Positions 26,071 to 35,383 are shown, counted from the stretch's first letter. The stretch is 64,000 nucleotides of DNA from Promicromonospora sukumoe (GCF_014137995.1 NZ_JACGWV010000001.1:434001-498000); one strand, 5' to 3'. The notes: generated by a model from the sequence alone, not told the origin. Numbers and translations are program-made.

Positions 26071-28359
26071 CTATCGCCACGTCCACTGCCGTACGGAGTT
26101 TGCCCGGTCGACGAGCGCCACGCGCTCCGAGCGCTCGTCGGTGAGGTGGGCGAGGTTGCGCAGGGCGAGCTCCAGCCGGTCCCGCAGCTCCCGCTCCTCG
26201 GCGGCCACCCCGGCCACGCGCACCGTCGGCACGGGGCCGTCGCTCAGCACCAGGTCGAGCGCCTCGTCGAGGGCGTCGACGGTGACCTCGGCCTTGGGCC
26301 GCGCGGGGATGTGGGCGGCGTCGAGCCCGGCGACGGCGTCGGCCAGGTCGAGCAGGGTGCGGTGCGCGGAGACGAGCAGCCGGGCCCGCTGCAGCCGGGC
26401 GTCCGGGAACGAGCCACGCGTGGGGCCCACCAGCTCCAGCGCGTCGAGGGCGCCGTCGAGGTCGCCGCCGCCGGAGCGCACGCGGGCGAGGCCGAACGCG
26501 GCGGCCCCGGTGTAGTTGGCGTCGGCCCGCGCGATGGTGCCGTAGAGCTGCTCGGCGACGCCGGGCTCGCCCGACAGCTCGCAGACCGTGGCCAGCGCCA
26601 GCTTGGGCGCCGGCTCGCCGGGGATCTGACCGTAGACGGCGTTGAACGACGCCCGCGCCGCCGCCGCGTTGGCCGTCGACAGGTGCCCGAGGCCCTCCAT
26701 CCAGGCCGCGCGCCACTCCCAGGGGTCCTCCTCCAGGATCTGCGCGACGGTGGTGCGCAGCAGCGCGCCGTCGCCCGCCTCGATGGCGGCGCGCGCGACG
26801 GCGAGGCGCACCTCGACGGTGTGCTCGGCGGGCCCGGCCAGCGCCTTGATGCGCTCGGCGGGGTCCGCGACGTTGACGCCGGACAGCCAGGACGCCATCG
26901 GGTCGGACGAGTCGACCTTGAGCAGGGGCAGCTCGTTCCAGTCCAGGGCGCCGTCCGCGCCGTCGAGCGGCGGCACGCCGAACAGCAGCGACTCGGCGGA
27001 CGTCGTGGCGGTGTAGCCCGGGCCCTTGTCCGTGGCGACGACCTCGCGCAGCACGCCCAGGAGCTGGACCCGGGCCTCGTCCACGGAGGCGAACCGGTCG
27101 GCGGGCGCGGGGGCGCACGCCTTGGCGAGCCAGCGGTAGAAGGAGTCGTACTTCTGGAAGACGGGGGTGTCCGCGACCGGCGGGAACGACGCCTGGTAGA
27201 CGGTCGTGTTGCCGCGGAAGTCCAGCACCAGGGACGCGAGCGTGCGGCCGAGCGTGAAGATGTCGGACGCGACGGACGGCCCGACCTCCGGCACCTCGGG
27301 CGCCTGGTAGCCGACCGTGCCGTAGATGGCGGAGGTGAGGTCGTCGACCCGGCGCACGCCGCCCATGTCGATCAGCTTGACGCCGTCGCCCTGGGCGATG
27401 ATGTTGTCCGGCTTGAAGTCGCAGTACAGCAGGTCGTGGTCGTGCAGGTAGCTGAACGCCGGCAGCACCTCGAGGATGTAGGCGATGGCCTGGTCCACGG
27501 GCAGCGGGCGGGGCTTGCCGCCGTCCTGCTCGCGGCGGTCCTTGAGCACGTCCTTGAGCGAGCGGCCGCCCACGAACTCCATGACGGTGTAGCCCAGGCC
27601 CTCGTGCAGCACGAAGTTGAAGATCTCGACGATCAGCGGGTGCTCGACCTCGGCCAGGTACTGGCGCTCGGCGACGGCGGCCTCGTACGCCTCCTTGTCG
27701 CCCGCGTTGAGCAGGCCCTTGAGCACTACCCAGCGGCCGCTGACGTTGCGGTCCCGCGCCAGGTAGATCCAGCCGAGGCCACCGTGCGCGAGGCAGCCCA
27801 CGACCTCGTACTGCCGGGCCACGAGGTCGCCGGCCTTGAGCGCGGGCGCGAAGTCGTACCGCGCGCCGCAGTGCCCGCAGAACCCGGCGATGCGGCCGGG
27901 CACTCCGTCCCGGGCGCGGCCCACGGGCTGCCCGCAGGTGGGGCAGTACCGCTTGGACTCCGCGAGCTCGGGCGTCTCCATGACGGCCTGCAGCGGGTCG
28001 GCCACGGGCGTGTGCGGCACGGTGGTCAGGCCGGCCCCGAGCCGGTGCCCGCGCAGGCGGGTCGAGCCGGTGCCGACGCGGCGCGTCTGGCTGGTGCCGC
28101 CCGTCACGCGCGCGGAGCCCAGGGCCGTGGACGCGAGGCGCGACGAGCTGGTGCGCCCGGTCGACGGCTCGGCGGCGCTCGGCAGCGAGCCCGCGGAGCG
28201 GACCGTCGCGGCGTCGAGGTCGCCGTCGGCCCAGGACGCGGCGACGGCGGCTAGCCCGTCGCCGTCGGGGTTGCCCCCGGCCGGCGTGCCGCACACGTTG
28301 CAGTAGCCGTCCTCGATGGTGCCGGTGCAGCCCGGCTCGGCGCAGGCCTGTTCAGTCAT
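26071..28359 (-). CDS. pknG: PknG-type serine/threonine protein kinase
   Basis: 762-aa soluble kinase with the PknG architecture. N-terminal C6/C11/C20/C23 ribbon and a disordered region are followed by a rubredoxin-like zinc site (C139, C142, C161, C164), the kinase domain (about 180-450) and TPR-like helices to the end. Kinase residues seen: glycine loop CLAHGGLGW, Lys214, catalytic YCDFKPDNI (Asp314, non-RD) and DMG at 331-333. PknG regulates 2-oxoglutarate/glutamate metabolism through GarA/OdhI in actinobacteria and is activated through GlnX-GlnH, both encoded here. The start overlaps the coiled-coil gene (ATGA), with GGAGG 7 nt upstream. The extra N-terminal ribbon is additional to the mycobacterial protein. 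Confidence 0.95.
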   Translation of the reverse strand: MTEQACAEPGCTGTIEDGYCNVCGTPAGGNPDGDGLAAVAASWADGDLDAATVRSAGSLPSAAEPSTGRTSSSRLASTALGSARVTGGTSQTRRVGTGSTRLRGHRLGAGLTTVPHTPVADPLQAVMETPELAESKRYCPTCGQPVGRARDGVPGRIAGFCGHCGARYDFAPALKAGDLVARQYEVVGCLAHGGLGWIYLARDRNVSGRWVVLKGLLNAGDKEAYEAAVAERQYLAEVEHPLIVEIFNFVLHEGLGYTVMEFVGGRSLKDVLKDRREQDGGKPRPLPVDQAIAYILEVLPAFSYLHDHDLLYCDFKPDNIIAQGDGVKLIDMGGVRRVDDLTSAIYGTVGYQAPEVPEVGPSVASDIFTLGRTLASLVLDFRGNTTVYQASFPPVADTPVFQKYDSFYRWLAKACAPAPADRFASVDEARVQLLGVLREVVATDKGPGYTATTSAESLLFGVPPLDGADGALDWNELPLLKVDSSDPMASWLSGVNVADPAERIKALAGPAEHTVEVRLAVARAAIEAGDGALLRTTVAQILEEDPWEWRAAWMEGLGHLSTANAAAARASFNAVYGQIPGEPAPKLALATVCELSGEPGVAEQLYGTIARADANYTGAAAFGLARVRSGGGDLDGALDALELVGPTRGSFPDARLQRARLLVSAHRTLLDLADAVAGLDAAHIPARPKAEVTVDALDEALDLVLSDGPVPTVRVAGVAAEERELRDRLELALRNLAHLTDERSERVALVDRANSVRQWTWR

Positions 28360-29459
28360 CGGTGTCCCTCCGGGAGATCGCGCACGAGCACCTCGAGCTG
28401 CTCGGTGAAGTGCCGGGCCAGGACCAGGTCGCAGGGGGTCGCGTCGAGCGCCTCGCGCGCCTCGTCCTCGCCCGCCTTCACGGTGGACGACGACGCCCGC
28501 CCGTTGCCCTGGGCCTTCGTCATCAGGTTCTTGACGCGGTAGCGCAGCTCGGCGCGCTCCCGCAGGGGTGCGGTGTAGGCGTCCTCGACCTTCTCCATGG
28601 CGCGCTCGACGGCGCCCAGCCGCTGGACGTACGTCGTGAGCCGGTCCTGCTCGTCGGGGACCTCGCCGAGGCGGTGCACGTCCGGGATCGCGAGGTGCGG
28701 CGGGTCGGCGACCTCCCGGCGGCAGCGGTCGGCGACCTGGGCGATCCGGGGCGCGCGGTCCGCCAGGGTGGCGCGCAGCTCGACGGCGCGCTGCCGGTCC
28801 TTGGCCAGCGACCGGCTTCGCGCCGCGTGCACGATGAGGTCCCGCTCGGTGCGCGCGACCTCGTCCTCGAGCGACCCGAGGGGGCCCGTCACGTCGGCGC
28901 CGCGGGCGGCGTCGGCCTTGAGCCGCGCGTGCCGGTCGCGCAGGCGCGCGACGGCGGCGTCGTCCTCCGTCGTGGCCGTCGCGCGGGCGGCGTCCTCGGC
29001 GCGGACGATCCCGGCGGACAGCGCCCGGAAGCGCGCGGTGACGTCGGCGGCGTGCGGGTCGAAGGACAGCCGGGTGGCGAGCTGGTCGGCCTGCGCGTCG
29101 CAGAGGCGCGCGGCGTCGACCAGGGACAGGAGCGACGTGGCGGGGTCGCCGCCGAGGCGGCCCCAGACGAGCTGCGACATGCGCTCGCGCGCCACGGTGT
29201 CGGCCCGGCCGGAGTCCCAGACCTCGACCAGCTCGTCCGTGCGCGTGCGCACGGCCTGCCACAGCGTCAGGGCGAGCACGACGTCGGCCGTGACGGCGTC
29301 CGCGCCGGACTGCCGGGCCGCCGCGTCCAGGCGGTCCAGGTCGGCGCGGCGCACGTCCAGCCACGCCTGCAGGTCGGTCAGGTACGCCAGGAGCGCGGCC
29401 GGCTCGGCCGCCACCCCCAGCGCGCCAGGCGGCGCCGGGGCGCGCTGCGTCCGGCTCAC
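28356..29459 (-). CDS. coiled-coil protein of the PknG operon, function unknown
   Basis: 367-aa, almost entirely helical, rich in Arg, Asp, Ala and Leu, with long heptad-like stretches (for example LRDRHARLKADAARG near residue 175). No signal peptide or transmembrane helix, so a cytoplasmic rod or scaffold is likely. The GTG start at 29459 overlaps the GlnH stop (GTGA) and its own stop overlaps the pknG start, so it is translationally coupled on both sides. Mycobacterial glnX-glnH-pknG loci do not have an obvious counterpart, making it a candidate new component of the signalling complex. Confidence 0.7.
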   Translation of the reverse strand: MSRTQRAPAPPGALGVAAEPAALLAYLTDLQAWLDVRRADLDRLDAAARQSGADAVTADVVLALTLWQAVRTRTDELVEVWDSGRADTVARERMSQLVWGRLGGDPATSLLSLVDAARLCDAQADQLATRLSFDPHAADVTARFRALSAGIVRAEDAARATATTEDDAAVARLRDRHARLKADAARGADVTGPLGSLEDEVARTERDLIVHAARSRSLAKDRQRAVELRATLADRAPRIAQVADRCRREVADPPHLAIPDVHRLGEVPDEQDRLTTYVQRLGAVERAMEKVEDAYTAPLRERAELRYRVKNLMTKAQGNGRASSSTVKAGEDEAREALDATPCDLVLARHFTEQLEVLVRDLPEGHR

Positions 29460-30511
29460 GGCGTCCGTCCGTACACGGGCTCGGGAGCGGACGGCGCGTC
29501 GCCGAGCGCGTCGCCCAGCCACCTGTCGTAGGACTGCTCCCACTGCCCGTCCGCGACCATCTCCTCCAGCACCCCGTTGACGAACCGCACCATGTCCGCG
29601 TCGCCGGACGGGATGCCGACGCCGTAGGGCTCGTCGCTCACGGCGTCGCCCACGACCTTGGCGTACGGGTCCTGCGCGGCGAAGCCGGCCAGGACGGTGT
29701 CGTCACCGGTGATGGCGTCCACGGCGCCCTGCTGGAACAGGACCAGGCACGTGGTGTGCGTGGCGGCGGGCACCGCCTCGACGCCCTCCCACTGCTGCAG
29801 CCGCTCCAGCGTCGTGGTGCCCTCGGGCGCGCACACGCGCTGGCCCGCCAGGTCGTCGATGCCGCGCACGTCCGACGTCGACGGCACCAGCAGCTTCTGG
29901 CCCGCGTGGTAGTACTCCGCCGAGAACGCGATGTTCTCCCACCGGTCGCAGTTGATCGTGAACGCGCGCGTCACGATGTCCACGTCGCCGTCCTCCAGGA
30001 CGGTCTCGCGGTCGCCCGACGTGATGACCCGGAACTGGATCTTGTCCGGGTCGCCCAGGATCGCGTCGGCGACCTGCCGGGCCACGTCGATGTCGAAGCC
30101 CTCGATGTCCCCCGTGAACGGGTTGCGCGAGCCCATCAGCAGCGTGTCCGCCGAGACGCCGACCCGCAGAGCGCCGCGGTCGCGGATCTCGGCCATCGTG
30201 GAGCCGGAGGTGACCCGCGGGCTGCCGTCCGGCTCGATCGACGCGACCGCCGGCAGGCCGTCGCTGCAGTCCTCCGCCGGGGCGGTGGCCGTGCCCGACG
30301 TCGTCCCACCCTGCTGGGCCGAGCCCTGGGCGGACTGCTGCGCGGAGTCCTGCGTGGACTCCTGGGCCGACTGCTGGGCCGACGAGCCGGCCCCGGCCGC
30401 GCCCGTCAGGAGCTGGGTCGAGGACTGGGGCGCGCACGCCGCCGTCGTGCCCACCAGGGCCAGCGCCACCAGCGCGGTGACGATCGGTCTGCGGGCTGCA
30501 CGCGTGCTCAT
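29456..30511 (-). CDS. glnH: GlnH-like amino-acid-binding lipoprotein
   Basis: 351-aa solute-binding lipoprotein (SBP_bac_3 family). Signal peptide with TAAC lipobox (Cys 26), then a Gln/Ser-rich spacer (SAQQSAQESTQDSAQQSAQ) and a two-lobed domain (about 80-345) including LRVGVSADTLLMGSRNPFTG, GFDIDVARQVADAILG and DIVTRAFTINCDRW. In mycobacteria GlnH binds aspartate/glutamate/asparagine outside the cell and signals through GlnX to PknG rather than feeding a transporter; the same gene set and order here, with no ABC permease, supports that role. Start overlaps the GlnX gene stop. Confidence 0.9.
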   Translation of the reverse strand: MSTRAARRPIVTALVALALVGTTAACAPQSSTQLLTGAAGAGSSAQQSAQESTQDSAQQSAQGSAQQGGTTSGTATAPAEDCSDGLPAVASIEPDGSPRVTSGSTMAEIRDRGALRVGVSADTLLMGSRNPFTGDIEGFDIDVARQVADAILGDPDKIQFRVITSGDRETVLEDGDVDIVTRAFTINCDRWENIAFSAEYYHAGQKLLVPSTSDVRGIDDLAGQRVCAPEGTTTLERLQQWEGVEAVPAATHTTCLVLFQQGAVDAITGDDTVLAGFAAQDPYAKVVGDAVSDEPYGVGIPSGDADMVRFVNGVLEEMVADGQWEQSYDRWLGDALGDAPSAPEPVYGRTP

Positions 30512-31839
30512 CGGTACTCCTTCAGGCGGACGTTCATCCCGGCGGCCGCGGCCACGGCTCCGGCGACCCCCAGCACGAGGGCGACCCAGGCCGCGATCTG
30601 CGCGGTCGTCGCCGCGGAGGCGAGCCGGTCCACCGCCTGGGTGCTCGTTGTCTGGACGTCGGCGTGGGCGGCGTCGGAGAACGCGGTGAAGGCCGCGCCC
30701 GCCGAGTCGTCGGCCGTGGACGTCGCCGCGGCGACGGCGTCGTCCCACTGCCCGTCGTCGTCCAGGGCGCGGATCTCGGCGTGCTTCTCGTCCCACGCGT
30801 CCAGCAGGGACAGCGGGTCGTTGCGGGTGCCCGCGGCGTCGTCCGCCTCGTTCAGCAGGTCGCGCGCCTGGGTGACCGAGGTCTGGTACGAGTCCTCGAA
30901 CTCGGCGCCCGAACCCCGCTTGATCAGCGTGAACGACTCCATCGACTTGGCGTCGGTCGCCAGCGACAGGGCCTGCGACGTGGCGACCGTGGCCGCGTAC
31001 GGGCCGCTCGCCACCGACCGGGCCACGCCGTTGCCGCCCAGCACGGCGGCCGTCGCCACGATGCCGCCCACCAGCAGGGCGACGGTCGCGGCCGCCAGAC
31101 CCATGTTCAGGCGGCGGTGCGTGCGGCGGGCGAGCCAGAGCTGCACGGCGGCCAGCGCCACCAGACCCAGCAGCACGAACAGCAGCAGCGCCTGGGACAG
31201 GGAGACCGACGTCAGGTCGGAGTCGACCCGCTGCGACGTCGATACCGCCACGTCGTCGAGCGTGGGCAGCACCTCGTCGCGCAGCGCCGACGAGGCCTGG
31301 TCCAGGTAGGCGGCGCCGACCGGGAAGCCCTGCCGGTTGTTCGCGCGGGCCGACTCGACCAGGCCCGCGTACCGCTGCACCGAGTCGGACACCGTGGCCA
31401 GGTCGTCCGTCTCGGCCGCGCCCTGCGCGGTCGCGGCCAGCGCCGGCAGCGACTGCGCTGCCTCCGACACGCTCGCCTCGTAGGCCTCGCGCGCCTCCGC
31501 GGGCTCCAGCCCGCCGACGAGGAACGAGTTGGTCGCCGTCGCGTCGGCGGACACCAGGTCGTTGCGCAGCTCCTGCGTGCCGACGAGCTGCGCGGCGTCG
31601 CGCTGCGCGTCCCGCAGCGCGGCCGACTGGCTGTTGCCCGCCAGGAACCCGGTGATCGCCAGCAGCAGGCAGGCCACGACGGCGACGGCGGTGGCCAGCG
31701 CGAGGCGGCCCGGGGTGGTCGCGAGCTCCGCGGCGAGGCGGTCCCGGACCGACCTGCGGGCCGGACCCTCGTCCGGGGCGCCGGCGGGCGTGCCCGGGTC
31801 GGCCTGCGGCGGGCTCGTGGTGGTCGGTGGTGCGGTCAC
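30508..31839 (-). CDS. glnX: GlnX-like transmembrane signal transducer
   Basis: 443-aa membrane protein with four predicted helices (about 47-67, 216-236, 245-270, 413-435), each pair enclosing a helical extracytoplasmic domain. The first reads like a chemoreceptor-type four-helix sensor. This topology and the position next to GlnH and PknG match GlnX, which passes the GlnH-ligand state to PknG. The second outside domain contains NEADDAAGTRNDPLSLLDAW. The GTG start at 31839 overlaps the AAA+ gene stop (GTGA) and its own stop overlaps the glnH start. No kinase, HAMP or methylation output domain is seen in the protein itself. Confidence 0.85.
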   Translation of the reverse strand: MTAPPTTTSPPQADPGTPAGAPDEGPARRSVRDRLAAELATTPGRLALATAVAVVACLLLAITGFLAGNSQSAALRDAQRDAAQLVGTQELRNDLVSADATATNSFLVGGLEPAEAREAYEASVSEAAQSLPALAATAQGAAETDDLATVSDSVQRYAGLVESARANNRQGFPVGAAYLDQASSALRDEVLPTLDDVAVSTSQRVDSDLTSVSLSQALLLFVLLGLVALAAVQLWLARRTHRRLNMGLAAATVALLVGGIVATAAVLGGNGVARSVASGPYAATVATSQALSLATDAKSMESFTLIKRGSGAEFEDSYQTSVTQARDLLNEADDAAGTRNDPLSLLDAWDEKHAEIRALDDDGQWDDAVAAATSTADDSAGAAFTAFSDAAHADVQTTSTQAVDRLASAATTAQIAAWVALVLGVAGAVAAAAGMNVRLKEYR

Positions 31840-33296
31840 AGGCCGGCCTCGCTGTCTGTCCCGATGTCCACGACGTCCTCCAGGTCTTCCGGGACCAGCG
31901 TGCGCAGCTGGTCCACCGTCGGTCGTTCAACGTCCCGCAGGCGCCAGGCGTGCCGGGCGATCGCGGAGTCGAGCACGTTGCGTGCCCAGCGGCCGTTGCC
32001 GAAGCCCTCGCCGCGGTGCTGGTCGGCCGCGAGGCGGTCGAAGCGGTCCAGGGCGGCCGGCTCCGGCTCGAAGTCGGCGGCGCGGGACATGGCCTCGAAG
32101 ATCCGCCGCAGCTCGTCGGCCGAGTAGTCCTCGAACGTGATGGTCCGCGCGAACCGGCTCTCCAGCCCGGGGTTCGTGCCGATGAACCGGGCCATGGGGC
32201 CGGGGTAGCCCGCCACGATCACCACGAGGTCGTCGCGGTGGTCCTCCATGTCCTTGACCAGGGTGTCCACGGCCTCGCGGCCGTACTGGTCCTCGGCCAG
32301 CGCGTAGGCCTCGTCGATGAAGAGCACGCCGCCCAGGGCGCGCTGCACCACCGCCGTCGTCTTCTCGGCGGTCTGGCCCAGGTAGCCCGCCACCAGCTCG
32401 GACCGGTCCACCTCCACGAGGTGGCCCTTCTCCAGCAGCCCCAGCGCGCGGTAGATGCCGGCCACGAGCCGGCCCACGGTCGTCTTGCCCGTGCCCGGGT
32501 TGCCGGTGAACACGAGGTGGCGCGTCAGCGTGGGGGAGGTGAGCCCGGCCTCGGCCCGCAGGCGCTCGATACGCAACAGCTCGGTCTGGCGGTGGATCTC
32601 GTCCTTGACCCGGCCCAGGCCGATGAGCCGGTCGAGCTCCGCGAGGAGCTCCTCCAGGGTCTTCTCGGGCTCCTTGCCCTCGGTCGGCTCGGCCGGGGCT
32701 CCCGCGTCCTGCGCCGTGGCGGTCGCTCCCGCTCCTGCCGGGTCGGAGCCCGCGGCCGACGGCGCCGGCCCGGTGGGCGGCGTCGTCGTCGGGAGGGGCG
32801 TCGCGGGCTCGCCGAACAGTGTCGGGAGGCCGGGCGGGTAGGCGGCCGACGGCGCCTGGTCGCGGCCCGCCGCCGCGCTGCGGTGGACGGCCTTGGTGCC
32901 CTCCGCGGCGGCGATCGCGCTGATGCTCGGGTCGCCCAGGGAGGCGGCCGCGTCGACGACGGCGGCCAGCGCGTCGGCGTAGCCGGCGGCCTGCTGCGGC
33001 GCGGTCGCGATGAGGCCGGCGAGCAGGTCGGTCGGGGCGGAGCGCCAGCGGCGGGCGCTCACGGCGGCGTCGAAGAACGGCTGCAGCGTGGCCGACGTCG
33101 GGCGGGCGGAGCCGCTCGCCGCCGCGCCACCGGAGGCGGTGGCCGCGAGCCAGTCCGCCGGGGCGCCCGGGGACGACTCAGCCACGGCGGCGGCCAGCCG
33201 CTCGCCCTCGGCCCGGGCGGCGGGGCCGTCGACGCCCGCGGCGGTGCCGGCCCGGGCGAGGGCGTCGAGCGCGGCGGTCAGCGCCGTCGTCGTCAC
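31836..33296 (-). CDS. CbxX/CfqX-type AAA+ ATPase
   Basis: 486-aa protein. The N-terminal 215 residues are helical and then Pro/Ala/Gly-rich; the AAA+ domain (about 225-480) resembles CbbX and SpoVK: FTGNPGTGKTTVGRLVAGIY (Walker A), VLFIDEAYAL (Walker B), the arginine-finger region NPGLESRFARTITF and a sensor-2 helix. CbxX-type ATPases remodel client proteins; the client here is presumably another product of the operon such as the kinase or VWA protein. The GTG start overlaps the preceding gene's stop (GTGA at 33293-33296). Confidence 0.88.
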   Translation of the reverse strand: MTTTALTAALDALARAGTAAGVDGPAARAEGERLAAAVAESSPGAPADWLAATASGGAAASGSARPTSATLQPFFDAAVSARRWRSAPTDLLAGLIATAPQQAAGYADALAAVVDAAASLGDPSISAIAAAEGTKAVHRSAAAGRDQAPSAAYPPGLPTLFGEPATPLPTTTPPTGPAPSAAGSDPAGAGATATAQDAGAPAEPTEGKEPEKTLEELLAELDRLIGLGRVKDEIHRQTELLRIERLRAEAGLTSPTLTRHLVFTGNPGTGKTTVGRLVAGIYRALGLLEKGHLVEVDRSELVAGYLGQTAEKTTAVVQRALGGVLFIDEAYALAEDQYGREAVDTLVKDMEDHRDDLVVIVAGYPGPMARFIGTNPGLESRFARTITFEDYSADELRRIFEAMSRAADFEPEPAALDRFDRLAADQHRGEGFGNGRWARNVLDSAIARHAWRLRDVERPTVDQLRTLVPEDLEDVVDIGTDSEAGL

Positions 33297-33886
33297 GGGG
33301 CCTCCAGCGGGGCCGGGCCCGACGCCGTGCCAGGACCCGCCGTACCCGGGCCGGGCAGCGGCTGGCCCGGCAGGGCCTGGCCCGTGCCGGCGCTCGGGAG
33401 GGTGAGCCCGCCCGAGCCGCCGAACTTCTCCTCCAGGAACCGGCCGTGCGCGACGAGCGCCACGGCGTCGGCGCGGGAGACGGCGTCGGAGATCTTGTCG
33501 AGCGTGGCGCCCAGCAGGTCGAGCTGGTCGCACAGGATCAGCAGCGACGTCTTGCCGCGGTCCACGACGCGCCGGTCGGCGAAGTCGCGGGGCAGGCGCA
33601 GGTAGGCGTCCACGGCCTCGGGCAGGTAGCTCGTCGCCGTCGCGACCACGGTGTGCGCCTGCTGGGAGCCGGCGCCGAGCCGGTCCAGCCGGGGCACCAT
33701 CTCGTGCACGGTCTCGGCGACGCGCTGCACCCGGGCGGTCACGGCGGCGGGAGCCTTGCCCGACGCGCGGGCCAGCACCGCGTCGACGGAGGTGACGATC
33801 TGCTCCGTCGTCGGCGGTGCCGGGATGGCGAGAGGCTGCTCCTCCTCGGTGCGTCCGCCGCCGAAGATCCGCTGCCACCAGCCCAT
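33293..33886 (-). CDS. TelA-associated helical protein
   Basis: 197-aa helical protein located 23 bp after the TelA gene. It starts MGWWQRIFGGGR, a short amphipathic membrane-binding-like N-terminus. The helical core (ARVQRVAETVHEMVPRLDRL; AVDAYLRLPRDFADRRVVD) is followed by a Pro/Gly-rich tail. The position next to TelA recalls XpaC in Bacillus, and the core is similar in style, but identity is not proven. It overlaps the AAA+ gene by 4 nt. Confidence 0.65.
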   Translation of the reverse strand: MGWWQRIFGGGRTEEEQPLAIPAPPTTEQIVTSVDAVLARASGKAPAAVTARVQRVAETVHEMVPRLDRLGAGSQQAHTVVATATSYLPEAVDAYLRLPRDFADRRVVDRGKTSLLILCDQLDLLGATLDKISDAVSRADAVALVAHGRFLEEKFGGSGGLTLPSAGTGQALPGQPLPGPGTAGPGTASGPAPLEAP

Positions 33887-33909
33887 ACGTTCCCCCGTGC
33901 CTGTGGCCG

Positions 33910-35127
33910 TCACCGGGTGCCGAGGTCGAGAGAACCGCTCGCCACGCCGTCGGTGTTCGTGCGTCGCGCCCGCTCGACGTACTCGGACGCCTTGGTCGTC
34001 TCCGTCTGCAGCACCCCGATGGTCTGCGACATCGAGTCCAGGGCCCGCGTCTTGAAGTCGCTGATGGAGTCCATCGTCGCGTAGATGTTCGCGAACGCGG
34101 ACTGGAGCTGCTCGATGCCGACGGTCGAGCTCGCGGCCTGCTCCTGGATGGTCGCCGACTGGTCGGCGAGCATCTTGGACGTCGAGGCGATCATGTTCGA
34201 CGTCGTGGTGTTCAGGGCGCCGATCTGGTCGAGGACCAGCTTCTGGTTCGCCAGCGCCTGCGCCACGATGACGGCGGTGCGCAGCGCGGAGACCGTGGTG
34301 GTGGTCGCGCGGTCGACGCCCTTGGTGAGCTCGATGTTGTTCTTGATGATGATGTCGATCGCGAGGTAGCCCTGGATCGAGACGGCGAGCTGGGTGAGCA
34401 GGTCCTGGTGCTTCTGGCGCACGTAGAACAGGACGTCCTCGGACAGCGCCTTGGCCCGCTCCGGCTCGGCGATCTGCAGCTCGGCGATCTTCGCGGAGAG
34501 CTGGGCGTCGAGGCGCTCGGCCACGTAGATGTACTGGTTCAGCCGGGACATCGTGTCCCAGAGGTTCTGCTTCTCCAGGTTGAGCGCGGCGTTGTCCTTG
34601 CGCAGCTCGTCCTGGCCGTTGTAGAGCGCCTGGATGATGGCGTTGAGCTGGCCCTGGGCGGACTCGTAGCGGCGGAAGTAGTCCTGGATCTTGTCGCCGA
34701 ACGGGATGACGCCGAGGATCTTGCGGCCCACGCTCGCCTCGGACGGGTCGAGGTCCTCGACGGTGCGGCGCAGCTCCAGGAGGGTCTGGCCCACCTTCGA
34801 GCCGTCGGCGAGGCCGCCCTCCTTCAGGGCCCGGACGGGCGTGGCCAGCAGGCGGTTGCTGGAGTCGGCGGCCTGCCGGATGTCCTGGTCGCCCATGGTG
34901 CGCACGTCGTCGGCGCGCTTGGCGAACTCGGGTGAGCGGGTGTCTGTGCCGAGCAGGCCGTCCAGGTACGTGCTGACCTTCTGGTCGAGCGCGGGCGCGA
35001 CCGCGGGGTCCACCTTGGGCGCCATCTTGGGGGCCTGCGTCGCCGCGACGGGCTGCACGGGGTCGGGCGCGCTGAGCACGAGCGGCTCTGCGGGCGCGGG
35101 GGGTTGAAGCGGCATCGGCTCGGTCAT
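33910..35127 (-). CDS. TelA-family toxic anion resistance protein
   Basis: 405-aa TelA/YaaN/KlaA-family protein, first gene of the ten-gene operon. After a Pro/Ala-rich start, residues 45-395 are continuous helices with the family blocks LGVIPFGDKIQDYFRRYESAQ (about 138-158) and ALRTAVIVAQALANQKLVL (about 288-306). TelA proteins are linked to tellurite and cell-envelope stress in an unknown way. The ATG at 35127 has AGGAG 6 nt upstream. The 256 bp upstream, shared with the divergent VanY gene, should contain the operon promoter; no clear operator was recognised. Confidence 0.92.
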   Translation of the reverse strand: MTEPMPLQPPAPAEPLVLSAPDPVQPVAATQAPKMAPKVDPAVAPALDQKVSTYLDGLLGTDTRSPEFAKRADDVRTMGDQDIRQAADSSNRLLATPVRALKEGGLADGSKVGQTLLELRRTVEDLDPSEASVGRKILGVIPFGDKIQDYFRRYESAQGQLNAIIQALYNGQDELRKDNAALNLEKQNLWDTMSRLNQYIYVAERLDAQLSAKIAELQIAEPERAKALSEDVLFYVRQKHQDLLTQLAVSIQGYLAIDIIIKNNIELTKGVDRATTTTVSALRTAVIVAQALANQKLVLDQIGALNTTTSNMIASTSKMLADQSATIQEQAASSTVGIEQLQSAFANIYATMDSISDFKTRALDSMSQTIGVLQTETTKASEYVERARRTNTDGVASGSLDLGTR

Positions 35128-35371
35128 CGGTGCTCCTCGAGATAGGGCGTCCGAACGCGGCGAGTATATGCCGCGGGCTACCGTCGGCGAGGGGCGGAAG
35201 CGCTGCTCGGCGGGGTGAGAACGAGGGGGCCGCCGGGAGAGTTCCCGGCGTCGCGGGTGACTCTTCCGAGGCGCTGCCGGCGACGCTTCCGGAGCGCCGC
35301 CGGTGACTCTTCCGGACGGCCCGCGAGGAGGCGTATCGCAGGTATTCGCTGCGCCGCGGCGGCGCGCGGCG

Positions 35372-35377
35372 TACGTT
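35372..35377 (+). promoter_or_regulatory. -10 element of the VanY-type gene (probable leaderless)
   Basis: TACGTT followed by 6 nt and the GTG at 35384. Confidence 0.45.
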
Positions 35378-35383
35378 GCTCCG

